From Oceanospirillaceae bacterium (GTDB lineage Bacteria > Pseudomonadota > Gammaproteobacteria > Pseudomonadales > Litoribrevibacteraceae), in contig JADFAD010000006.1 of the NCBI GenBank assembly GCA_015665455.1, forward strand, positions 372,001-436,000: 64,000 nucleotides of DNA, in the 5' to 3' direction. Of the stretch, positions 56,871-64,000 are shown piece by piece. The translations under genes and the position numbers were made by a program. The notes beneath the pieces were generated by a model, which was given only the letters and a program-made list of their open reading frames with translations, made no database searches and was not told where the DNA came from. The stretch's first letter is position 1. Each line of letters starts with the position of its first letter.

Positions 56871-57504
56871 TCAAGTCCTCGCTTGTACTTAAAGTATATA
56901 CATCAACACTCAACTGACCGTTAGGGTAATCTTTCATCTGATAAACCAGTTGCCGCCAAAAAACTTTTTCAGGCAGTGCCTCAACCTCACTTAAATACTC
57001 CTGGACCTGATCATATTTCCCCTGCAATTCCAGCTTAATTGTATGTTGAAATAAATCAGCACCTGCTTCGCTGCCAATTTTAATGGGCGTCGCCGCCTGG
57101 GTTTTAACCGACGTTAACTTCAATCCCGAGTCTTTGTTCAATAAAGAAGCTAAGACGTCGGACATTTGCTCTGGTTCGATTAATTTATCGGTGATGGTCT
57201 GAATTTCCAGTAAGTACTGTTCAGATAAATCTATGGATTTATTTATTTGTTCCTGTGTTTTTTTATTCGGATCAAATTTAGACTCGGCAATCACTTCGGC
57301 TATTTCAACGCGTAATTTCTGAGTTTTGCTTTTTATGTCTCTCTCCATGTTAGTTAAACGACTTCGCTCTGCTATTAGAGGATCGAAAGCAATTAACTGA
57401 AAAAACATATAAAGGATAACTAACAACGTAACTAAGATAATGCCTCGTTCACGCACCGTTAACGCGTCGATCTTTAAAGAAAGCGCTTCCCATCTATCCT
57501 TCAT
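56854..57504 (-). CDS. mshJ: MSHA biogenesis protein MshJ (PilO-like)
   Basis: 216 residues. One membrane helix (GIILVTLLVILYMFFQLIAF, ~20-40), a coiled coil (AERSRLTNMERDIKSKTQKL) and a ferredoxin-like periplasmic end (HTIKLELQGKYDQVQEYLSEVEALP is continuous). Part of the PilM-N-O-P-like alignment complex. Overlaps neighbours at both ends (11 bases with the pilN-like gene, 17 with mshK). Confidence 0.9.
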   Translation of the reverse strand: MKDRWEALSLKIDALTVRERGIILVTLLVILYMFFQLIAFDPLIAERSRLTNMERDIKSKTQKLRVEIAEVIAESKFDPNKKTQEQINKSIDLSEQYLLEIQTITDKLIEPEQMSDVLASLLNKDSGLKLTSVKTQAATPIKIGSEAGADLFQHTIKLELQGKYDQVQEYLSEVEALPEKVFWRQLVYQMKDYPNGQLSVDVYTLSTSEDLIGVYK

Positions 57505-58114
57505 CTTGACCTCGGGTACGCTCAGTACTTAATACGAAATGAAGATGAGACGCATTATCTGCATCTCGTTCTAAATTAAATAAATTGAATGCTCGACCAT
57601 TGAAGGACTCTGCTTTTTTCAACCCGTCAATATATCCGGGTAAGATGTCCGGCTTCGATACCAACCCTGAAAGACGAATGGAACGTCCCTCATTCAACAC
57701 ATCAAGTCGGGTTAGCCAAACACTCTTATGGTCGTATTCAGCAAGATCATCAAGCACACCTGAAAAATGCTGTGCATCTTGCAATGAATCCGATTTTAGG
57801 TAATTCAATAATCGAAGTTTGTTAGCGTTCTGAGTTTGTAATACAGCCAGTTGATCTACAAGCTGCTGGCTCTTTAAGATCTTAGGATACTTACTTTTTG
57901 TTTCTTTTAATTCAGCGGTCTTGGCGCGTAACTTATCATTCAAAGCATCAAGACGCGCTTCATAAGAAAAAATTGGGTAGTAAAGCCCAACAGTAATCAA
58001 AAGCAACACAATCAAGGCCGCTACCGAATACTGCAAAATTTGCTTTGCAGGCATAACAATGACAGGAGGCTTAAAGTCATCGCTGTAAAAATTAATTTTC
58101 TGATTAATTCTCAA
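57494..58114 (-). CDS. PilN-domain protein of the MSHA alignment complex
   Basis: 206 residues. Cytoplasmic N-terminal RINQKINFYSDDFKPP, the type of peptide that PilN uses to bind PilM. One membrane helix (QYSVAALIVLLLITVGLYY), a coiled coil, and a small periplasmic fold (SIRLSGLVSKPDILPGYID). The longest frame starts at GTG 58150. I chose TTG 58114, because GGGAGG lies five bases before it and the product then begins with the PilM-binding motif. Overlaps mshI by 11 bases. Confidence 0.85.
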   Translation of the reverse strand: MRINQKINFYSDDFKPPVIVMPAKQILQYSVAALIVLLLITVGLYYPIFSYEARLDALNDKLRAKTAELKETKSKYPKILKSQQLVDQLAVLQTQNANKLRLLNYLKSDSLQDAQHFSGVLDDLAEYDHKSVWLTRLDVLNEGRSIRLSGLVSKPDILPGYIDGLKKAESFNGRAFNLFNLERDADNASHLHFVLSTERTRGQDEG

Positions 58115-59057
58115 GCCAACCTCCCGCAACAGCACCAATAGCAGAAGCACTTTGATCCATATGTTCTAAACAAGCCACTTCGTACGTTATATTCTCTGCG
58201 TATTGCCACAACCAAGGTTGAACGGTTGCAGGCATTTTCTCATTCAATACATCAGCAAGTCGTAATAGATTGGCATCTGCAGGCATTAAAACCACTTTAT
58301 TAACAGCACCTTTGCCAAGTTGGCTCTCGTAATAATCAAGAGAGCGTTTTATATCAAACATAACTTGGTCACACTGAGCTAAATCGTAATCAGATAGTTC
58401 ATCTTCATTTAATCCAGTTAAACGATCCACACCAGAATCAATATTTCGTGCTAAATACAAATTCCCCGACTCAACCAATCGCATTTGCCCAGAGGTTGAA
58501 CCTAAAGACACCAGCCCTGTCCCTTCACCTTCAGTCATTCCTGAGGCAAATAACAAATTGCTTAAAGCAACTTCATTTACAGTAATATCTAAAATATTCA
58601 GACCCGCATCATCACAAACATCGACTATGTCTTGTATTAATGACTTATCTACTACTGCCACATACACCATGGACATTCGACCACGATAAGCATCCTCAGG
58701 CAGTGTAAAATAATCAATAACTACTGAATCTATCGACTGCGAGATCAAATCCTTTACTCGCCACTTAATTGCGTCACCCAATTCCTCTTCAGGAACATCT
58801 GGGGCATCAATTAAAAGCAGGTTATATTGGTTATCCGCCAATGAAATATAAACATCGCCTTTCATTCCCTGAGATTCAATCAACGAATTCATTGCCGAAG
58901 ACCAAGCCCCATCGTCAAAGGGATGTGACTTAGCTGAATTTACATGTAGGCCGCCTAATGTAGTCATCTGTACGGCAGCCACCCACCCAGCTTCAATAGA
59001 TAGGCCATTTAACAACTTACTTTTCTGCTTCTTCTTAAAACTCGGCAGACGAATCAT
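58104..59057 (-). CDS. mshI: MSHA biogenesis protein MshI (PilM-like)
   Basis: 317 residues, cytosolic actin-like ATPase fold protein related to PilM, forming the inner ring of the alignment complex. Recognisable: KLLNGLSIEAGWVAAVQM, WRVKDLISQSIDSVVIDYF, GSTSGQMRLVESGNLYLARNI with first-strand Gly. The ATG 59057 has AAGGG six bases upstream; the longest frame starts at a TTG two codons earlier. First gene of the operon; mshH of Vibrio is not present. Confidence 0.9.
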   Translation of the reverse strand: MIRLPSFKKKQKSKLLNGLSIEAGWVAAVQMTTLGGLHVNSAKSHPFDDGAWSSAMNSLIESQGMKGDVYISLADNQYNLLLIDAPDVPEEELGDAIKWRVKDLISQSIDSVVIDYFTLPEDAYRGRMSMVYVAVVDKSLIQDIVDVCDDAGLNILDITVNEVALSNLLFASGMTEGEGTGLVSLGSTSGQMRLVESGNLYLARNIDSGVDRLTGLNEDELSDYDLAQCDQVMFDIKRSLDYYESQLGKGAVNKVVLMPADANLLRLADVLNEKMPATVQPWLWQYAENITYEVACLEHMDQSASAIGAVAGGWLEN

Positions 59058-59063
59058 TTCCAA

Positions 59064-59382
59064 CCCTTGACTAAATTACAGGCACAATAAACAAAATAAT
59101 TAGATGTAACCGTATCAGTTTAGCAACAAATTTAAACCTCATTACTAAGATTCACCGCTAACTGCCTAAATTTTATTGATAAAGCACTCCATAGTGTTTT
59201 TTACTTATGAAATAATCATTTGGTATAAAATGCAACGTCTTAATTATACCCATTACAACCAAACAACAAAAAAGATACACATCGTGTACACAAAAAAGAG
59301 CATAAAGCTCTACCCTTAAAAGATTAAAAAAGAAGATAGAAGGAACTAAAAGGAAATCACAAAGAGCTCTCTAAGAGAACCC
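59064..59382. other. Intergenic region with probable msh operon promoter
   Basis: 319 AT-rich bases between trmL and mshI, no gene seen. A consensus -10 TATAAT is on the minus strand at 59248-59243; the -35 at 17 bases (TTTTGT) is poor, so an activator may be required. That would give a leader of about 180 bases before mshI. Confidence 0.45.
59292..59312 (-). terminator. Probable terminator of trmL
   Basis: Minus strand AGAGC-5-base loop-GCTCT followed by six T. The stem is short, so moderate confidence. It would insulate the msh operon from trmL. Confidence 0.5.
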
Positions 59383-59847
59383 TTAAACAGCACCACTAAA
59401 GTCATGCTGTCGCCAAGCTTCATAACTGATAATCGCAACCGAGTTTGAAAGATTAAGGCTCCGATTATTGGCCTGCATGGGTATTCTAATTCGATTATTT
59501 GGCTCTATGCTTTCCATTATTTCAGGGTCCAGCCCACTGGTTTCAGAACCAAATAACAACACATCGCCTTCTTGATACTCAATGGCTGTGTGATCTCTCG
59601 TCCCTTTCGTTGTACAGGCAATAATTCGTTGCCCTTTCACTGCTTCAGCAAAGGCTTGATAATTCGTATGTCGACTGACATTCGTTAAGTCATGATAATC
59701 AAGACCTGCACGACGAAGGCTCTTCTCTTCTAAATCAAACCCTAACGGTTCAATTAAGTGCAGAGCACACCCGTTGTTAGCGGCTAACCGAATGATATTG
59801 CCAGTATTTGGAGCGATGCGAGGTTCAAAAAGTGCGATATGAAACAT
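59383..59847 (-). CDS. trmL: tRNA (cytidine/uridine-34 2'-O)-methyltransferase TrmL
   Basis: SPOUT-class methylase modifying the wobble ribose of tRNA-Leu. 154 residues, full length. Motifs [28 protein letters not shown] and [16 protein letters not shown] form the SAM-binding knot. ATG 59847. Divergent from the glycosyltransferase gene. In Pseudomonas trmL follows ntrC closely; here 23 kb of MSHA genes intervene. Confidence 0.97.
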   Translation of the reverse strand: MFHIALFEPRIAPNTGNIIRLAANNGCALHLIEPLGFDLEEKSLRRAGLDYHDLTNVSRHTNYQAFAEAVKGQRIIACTTKGTRDHTAIEYQEGDVLLFGSETSGLDPEIMESIEPNNRIRIPMQANNRSLNLSNSVAIISYEAWRQHDFSGAV

Positions 59848-59923
59848 AGAAAAGACAATTATTGAATGAAGCCGCTATTATAATGAAGTTTTAATTAAAT
59901 TACGTCTTTAAATTGTAATCATC

Positions 59924-61729
59924 ATGGAAGCGCAAACAATTAATACCCAAAATCAAAACACCTTACAGATCACAGAAGGTAACGACCTTCCAATTAAAGA
60001 CAGCAATCTAAGCCTCTATATCATAGCCGTTTACTTGATTTTGGGCATTCACCTTAATTTCAGTAACACCGGAGGCACCGGGTTAGAACTGCCCTACAAT
60101 GCCTTTGGTTGGGTATTTATCAGCTTAATTCTAAGTAGCGGGCTAAATCACATCGCCATTACAAAAGTTTGGTTTAAAGACAAAGCGCTGCTCTTAGTCG
60201 CCGTCATTATGCTGACTATAAGTCTACCAATGGCTCTGCAAGAATCGCTAACCCCTTCCCTTGCAGGCACAAGAGTAATTGGTCTATTTGCAGGCTTATT
60301 CATTACCGTCATTATGCTCCAATGTTTCCAGCGTAAAAAAAGCTGGCAACAAATTATCTCAGTCATTGCTTTCGCAGGACTTGTGGAGTCAATCATCTGT
60401 CTCATACAGCAATTCCTGCCAAGTATTGCCGAACTGGCAGTGTACAAAACAGATTACGGCAGGCCCTTCGGTTCATTTCAACAGCCCAATGTCAGTGCTA
60501 GTTTCATTGCCACTGGTTTGGCTTGCTCTCTGTATTTAACACTACACACCCCCCCCCAAACGAAACAGTCATTCACCCGCCAACTCCATCGATCATTCAC
60601 ACCCCTGGCATCGTGTTTTGCATTAATTCTTCTCAGTTCAAGAACAGGAATGCTTGCCACACTGATGATTTTTATCATGACTCTTCCTGTGTTTATTCAG
60701 AGCGTCAGAACCCAAAAGCTCAAATCAAACGCACTTCCATGGCTCAGCTTTGCTCTGTTTGGTGTTTTCCTTGGACTATCCAGCCTTTCTAAGATGGAAA
60801 ACAGCGGACGCGCCTTAGAATCCATTCAATCCACCCATAATAGACAAGGCATCTATAAGCAAGCGTTTGATATGATCAACGAAAAGCCCTTATCAGGCTG
60901 GGGATACGGTAACTTTGAGAGTAGCTTTTTAAACTATTATGCAGAACAAACTTCAACAGGCGAATACCAACATCCGGTAGTCAACAATCTCGATCATCCC
61001 CACAATGAATTGCTCCTATGGGCTATCGAAGGCGGGGTAATACCCTCACTGCTGTTAATCAGTTTAGCCATTCTTTTGATCGTTCGAACCATAAAACAAT
61101 TGGGTTGGTCGCAAGGGTTACTGGCCTTATCTCTTTGCATGCCCCTCGCTCTTCATGCAAATACGGAATACCCTTTTTATCAATCAATCGCCCACTGGTT
61201 CCTATTCAGCCTAATCGTTGCTTGGTTAATTTGGTTAACAAGCTCAAAGAATCAGGGCAGCATAAAACGGGACTTTTTCATTCGCTGCTTTGCCTGGATA
61301 ATTCCCTTGATCGTTATTCCTATCATGTTGTTAAATCTTCAGGCCATTCATAAAGTCACACAATTCCATGCAAACCACGCCAAAGACTTTAATTACCTAA
61401 GTAAAGTCAAACATCCCTCCGGCATTTGGAAACGCTTTTTCTTTGATGTCATGACCTATCGATTAATTCAGGGATTAGAACAACGGGATACCCTACAAAT
61501 CACAGCTTATATAGACTGGGCCGAAACGTTCGTGACGCACACACCAAGAAAGGCGATCTATTTTAATTTAGCAAATGCCTATTGGGCTTTGTCGAAACAA
61601 GAGATTGCAGTAGAAAAACTTCAGAGAGCAGCGTTTCTTTATCCTAACGACGATAAAGTCCAGCAAGCGTTTATTAAGACAAGAAATAAATGGCAGGAAA
61701 TACAGCAGACACAAAAAAGCAGCCACTAA
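59924..61729 (+). CDS. PglL/Wzy-type membrane O-oligosaccharyltransferase or O-antigen ligase
   Basis: 601 residues, about a dozen membrane helices, large periplasmic loop. The PglL-type motif PFGSFQQPNVSASFIATG (~181-198) and the Wzy_C motif LDHPHNELLLWAIEGG (~356-371) with the conserved His mark the O-OTase/ligase superfamily. The C-terminal part (~470-600) ends in a TPR-like soluble segment, as in Wzy_C_2 proteins. The combination favours protein O-glycosylation (PglL/TfpO) over lipopolysaccharide ligation, but the two cannot be separated reliably by sequence. Located beside the MSHA operon, so pilin is a plausible target. A nine-C tract lies at codons ~209-212. The stop codon lies inside the terminator hairpin. 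Confidence 0.85.
   Translation: MEAQTINTQNQNTLQITEGNDLPIKDSNLSLYIIAVYLILGIHLNFSNTGGTGLELPYNAFGWVFISLILSSGLNHIAITKVWFKDKALLLVAVIMLTISLPMALQESLTPSLAGTRVIGLFAGLFITVIMLQCFQRKKSWQQIISVIAFAGLVESIICLIQQFLPSIAELAVYKTDYGRPFGSFQQPNVSASFIATGLACSLYLTLHTPPQTKQSFTRQLHRSFTPLASCFALILLSSRTGMLATLMIFIMTLPVFIQSVRTQKLKSNALPWLSFALFGVFLGLSSLSKMENSGRALESIQSTHNRQGIYKQAFDMINEKPLSGWGYGNFESSFLNYYAEQTSTGEYQHPVVNNLDHPHNELLLWAIEGGVIPSLLLISLAILLIVRTIKQLGWSQGLLALSLCMPLALHANTEYPFYQSIAHWFLFSLIVAWLIWLTSSKNQGSIKRDFFIRCFAWIIPLIVIPIMLLNLQAIHKVTQFHANHAKDFNYLSKVKHPSGIWKRFFFDVMTYRLIQGLEQRDTLQITAYIDWAETFVTHTPRKAIYFNLANAYWALSKQEIAVEKLQRAAFLYPNDDKVQQAFIKTRNKWQEIQQTQKSSH
60549..60557 (+). repeat. Homopolymeric C(9) tract inside the oligosaccharyltransferase gene
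   Basis: Nine consecutive C encode His-Thr-Pro-Pro-Gln around residue 209. Frame is intact in this sequence; loss or gain of one base would shift it and truncate the enzyme. Confidence 0.9.
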
Positions 61730-61741
61730 GACTGCTTTTTT
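61713..61741. terminator. Bidirectional terminator overlapping the stop codon
   Basis: AAAAAAGCAG / CTGCTTTTTT arms, 9-base loop. The TAA stop (61727-61729) of the plus-strand gene is in the loop, and the minus-strand secB ends 21 bases beyond. T runs exist in both directions. Confidence 0.85.
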
Positions 61742-61761
61742 AAACGCTGAAGAAGACTCAA

Positions 61762-62247
61762 TTAATGAGTTGCTTCTTCGCCTGCTTCATTTTGCTTACG
61801 TTTCATAGCTTCTGCAAAAATCGCATCAAAATTTACTGGCGCCAACATGAACGGAGGTAGGCTGCCTTTACCCACAACGCTGTCGATTGTTTCACGAGCA
61901 TAAGGGAAAAGAATATTAGGGCAAAATGCGCCAAGAGCGTGTGCTAGACGAGGACCTTCAAGACCTTGTATAGCAAAAATGCCCGCTTGCTTGATTTCAA
62001 CAAGAAGCGCTACTTCGTCGTCTTGCTTAGCCGTCAAAGTAATTGTTAGAACAACCTCATAAAGATCATCACCAACCTTTGAATTGCCTGTATTCAAGTC
62101 CATATGAACTTGAGGCTTCCACTGGCTCTGAAAAATCTGAGGCGCACGCGGTGATTCGAAAGAAAGATCTTTCAAGAAGATGCGTTGTAGTGCGAAACCT
62201 GCACCCTGTTCCTGTGCGCCTTCTGCGCCTTTTGCTTCATCAGTCAT
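61762..62247 (-). CDS. secB: Protein-export chaperone SecB
   Basis: Tetrameric cytosolic chaperone that keeps preproteins unfolded and hands them to SecA. 161 residues. FALQRIFLKDLSFESPRAP and HALGAFCPNILFPYARE are signature blocks; a short acidic/Gln-rich N-terminal tail and the C-terminal EEATH. Lies 180 bases after grxC on the same strand (62248-62426 no gene seen; probable secB promoter). Confidence 0.98.
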   Translation of the reverse strand: MTDEAKGAEGAQEQGAGFALQRIFLKDLSFESPRAPQIFQSQWKPQVHMDLNTGNSKVGDDLYEVVLTITLTAKQDDEVALLVEIKQAGIFAIQGLEGPRLAHALGAFCPNILFPYARETIDSVVGKGSLPPFMLAPVNFDAIFAEAMKRKQNEAGEEATH

Positions 62248-62426
62248 AACTTACAATACCTGTATCTTTATTTTTTTAATTTGTGCTGGCTAACATCAAA
62301 ATTCGCGACTAATACCGCACAAAGAACGAATGTGCCATTACACTACACAACGAATTATTCAAAAACAACTATTGAAAAATAACTAAAAGTCCCCAGTGAT
62401 GATGCTCTTTTAGTCACTCAAAAGAA

Positions 62427-62690
62427 TTAAGATTCTAACGCGACCAAAAGAGAGTCCAACTTAGCCGAACGCTCAAGTGCATAAAGATCATCACAGCCAC
62501 CAACGTGCAAATCACCAATCCATATTTGCGGTACAGTTCGTTGGTTGCTCTTGACCATCATTTCTCGGCGCAATTCATTATTCCCATCCACGACTATTTC
62601 TTTAAATGACACGGATTTAGATGCCAGCAATTGCTTCGCTCTTATGCAATACGGGCAATAATCACTACTGTAAATAACAACATCTGACAT
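62427..62690 (-). CDS. grxC: Glutaredoxin 3
   Basis: Glutathione-dependent dithiol reductase, 87 residues. Active site Cys12-Pro-Tyr-Cys15, TVPQIWI cis-Pro segment and GGCDDLYAL glutathione-binding loop. Order rhodanese-grxC-secB as in Pseudomonas. Confidence 0.97.
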   Translation of the reverse strand: MSDVVIYSSDYCPYCIRAKQLLASKSVSFKEIVVDGNNELRREMMVKSNQRTVPQIWIGDLHVGGCDDLYALERSAKLDSLLVALES

Positions 62691-62746
62691 CTTTTTTAAT
62701 TCCTAAAATTCATTCATATAAAAAACAAGGGATAAGAAGGTTGCTA

Positions 62747-63157
62747 TTATTCAACCGGTAAGTTCAAGCTTGTCCACTCAGCCATGCCACCGGACAAACG
62801 AGACACATCTTCAAACCCATTTTTACGCAAGATAGCGCCTGCTGAGTTCGCCGTCTGCCCCATCTTACACACAACAATGATTGGCTTTGACTTATGCGGT
62901 TCTAATTCACCCAGCTTATTTGCGAGTGACGCAAACGGAATATTGATCGCGTTTAAAATGTGGCCTTTCTTATAATCAGCCTTATCACGAATGTCCAAAA
63001 TCACAGCGTTTTCTTTATTCATTCGCAAGATAGTTTGTTGAGTGGACAGCGTTTTTCCGCCCTTTTTGGTTTCTGTCAAAATAAACAAACCCAACAACAC
63101 AGCCCAAACACTGACCAAAGCGATGTTATTCGTTGCAAACTCAAGTACCTGTTCCAT
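62747..63157 (-). CDS. Membrane-anchored single-domain rhodanese
   Basis: 136 residues: N-terminal membrane helix (NIALVSVWAVLLGLFIL), then a rhodanese domain (~35-135) with DIRDKADYKKGHI and active-site Cys in VVCKMGQTAN. Predicted sulfurtransferase facing the cytosol or periplasm (topology not resolved). ATG 63157 is used instead of the TTG one codon upstream. Its conserved place before grxC-secB is that of Pseudomonas PA5130. Divergent from gpmI across 232 bases (63158-63389), nothing else seen. Confidence 0.9.
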   Translation of the reverse strand: MEQVLEFATNNIALVSVWAVLLGLFILTETKKGGKTLSTQQTILRMNKENAVILDIRDKADYKKGHILNAINIPFASLANKLGELEPHKSKPIIVVCKMGQTANSAGAILRKNGFEDVSRLSGGMAEWTSLNLPVE

Positions 63158-63389
63158 CAATCATTCTCATTAGTTGAATACGTATGGCGCGTAATAATAC
63201 AGTTTCCCAACGCTAATTTAAAACGCTTGTTCATACAGTCAGATAAAAGTATTTATTTCTTTGCGATATATCAGAGTCAACTTCGTAGAAAATACCCATT
63301 TCAAGGGTTCAAGATGACATTCCAGCGAAATTTGCGTAAAATTCGTCTCCTCTTAAAACATGCAATAAACTACCCTGTTCCGAGGCAGC

Positions 63390-64000
63390 ATGACCAAGCA
63401 AACCACCGCCCTGATTATTCTTGATGGCTTTGGCCATCGTTTAGAAGAAGACAACAACGCTATTCTTAATGCGAAAACGCCTGTTTGGGATCGCTTAATC
63501 AAAGAGCAGCCGAACACATTAATCCAAACATCAGGAATGGCCGTTGGCTTGCCTGAAGGTCAAATGGGAAATTCAGAAGTTGGTCACATGAACCTGGGGG
63601 CAGGTCGCATTGTTTACCAAAACTTCACGCTCATTACCAAAGCAATCGAGACAAAAACCTTTTTTGACAATCAAGCATTGTGTAATGCCGTTGATAAAGC
63701 CAACGAAAATAACGGCGTCGTCCATATTTTAGGCTTACTGTCTCCTGGCGGTATTCACAGTCACGAAGACCAGTTAAAAGCGATGGTTGAACTCGCGGAC
63801 CAGCGCGGAGCAAAAGAGATCTATGTTCATGCCTTTTTGGATGGCCGTGATATGCCTCCAAGAAGTGCAGAACCTTCAATTCAGGGCATGGATGAACTAT
63901 TAGCTAAAACAGGTAAAGGTAGAGTCGCCTCATTAGTTGGCCGTTACTATGCAATGGATCGAGACAATCGCTGGGATCGAGTTGAAAGCGCTTACAAGCT
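63390..64000 (+). CDS. gpmI: 2,3-bisphosphoglycerate-independent phosphoglycerate mutase, 3' end cut by window
   Basis: Interconverts 3- and 2-phosphoglycerate in glycolysis/gluconeogenesis; a manganese-dependent alkaline-phosphatase-like enzyme. First ~203 codons. Start ATG 63390 with GAGG upstream: [17 protein letters not shown]. The catalytic Ser lies in [37 protein letters not shown] and [15 protein letters not shown] are all conserved. Continues beyond base 64000. Confidence 0.97.
   Translation, partial: MTKQTTALIILDGFGHRLEEDNNAILNAKTPVWDRLIKEQPNTLIQTSGMAVGLPEGQMGNSEVGHMNLGAGRIVYQNFTLITKAIETKTFFDNQALCNAVDKANENNGVVHILGLLSPGGIHSHEDQLKAMVELADQRGAKEIYVHAFLDGRDMPPRSAEPSIQGMDELLAKTGKGRVASLVGRYYAMDRDNRWDRVESAYK

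Noticed and set aside
62960-63424. 154-codon plus-strand frame over the rhodanese 5' end and the gpmI start
   Set aside because: Overlaps two well-supported genes in other frames and has no recognisable domain.
1-64000. CRISPR arrays, tRNA or rRNA genes, insertion sequences, prophage or integrase genes
   Set aside because: Looked for across the window; no regularly spaced repeats, cloverleaf sequences, transposase or integrase motifs were recognised by eye.

Overview
The window is a bacterial chromosome segment from a marine-type gammaproteobacterium, probably of the Oceanospirillales/Pseudomonadales group. The reasons are its moderate, AT-leaning base composition (judged by eye, not computed) and a gene order that follows the Pseudomonas backbone: mrcA, maeB, rpmE, priA, SPOR protein, hslVU, DUF971, PHA-granule genes, ubiE-ubiJ-ubiB, hisE, tatABC, dtd, MCP, proline iminopeptidase, typA, thiI, glnA, DUF4124, ntrBC, trmL, secB, grxC, rhodanese, gpmI. 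The species cannot be named from the sequence alone. I see no rRNA, tRNA, insertion sequence, phage or CRISPR array.

Layout. 1-9.5 kb: cell-wall synthesis (truncated PBP1A), malic enzyme, ribosomal protein L31, primosome helicase PriA, an FtsN-like SPOR protein, and the HslVU protease behind a good sigma-32-type promoter. 9.5-15 kb: the place where Pseudomonas carries its PHA locus. Here a phasin, a PHA-system regulator-like protein, a patatin-like lipase, an alpha/beta hydrolase and two poorly known proteins remain, but no PHA synthase. 15-20 kb: ubiquinone synthesis (ubiE, ubiJ, ubiB), hisE and the Tat translocase. 20-30 kb: dtd, a subtilisin-like lipoprotein, a chemoreceptor, pip, typA, thiI. 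30-35.5 kb: the nitrogen regulon core, glnA with sigma-70-type and sigma-54 promoters, then ntrBC.

35.5-59 kb is the distinctive part. A minus-strand MSHA-type IV pilus operon (mshI, pilN-like, J, K, L, M, N, E, G, B, A, C, D, O, P) ends in two consecutive giant MshQ-like genes. It lies between ntrBC and trmL, which are close together in the Pseudomonas order. The two MshQ proteins share a closely similar C-terminal half but carry different N-terminal heads: LamG modules in both, plus an internally duplicated domain of about 300 residues in the upstream one. That suggests exchangeable adhesin tips on a common pilus-docking tail. Immediately beyond trmL is a PglL/Wzy-type membrane O-oligosaccharyltransferase with a 9-cytosine tract inside its coding sequence. 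It is a candidate for phase-variable glycosylation of the neighbouring pilus. The MshE ATPase carries the two-motif N-domain known to bind cyclic di-GMP, so pilus assembly is probably coupled to that second messenger.

Many translation starts were moved from the longest open frame to the start supported by a Shine-Dalgarno sequence or family N-terminus (maeB, rpmE, typA, thiI, the SPOR protein, the radical SAM gene, the PHA-system protein, mshI, pilN-like, rhodanese). The first and last genes (mrcA, gpmI) are cut by the window edges.
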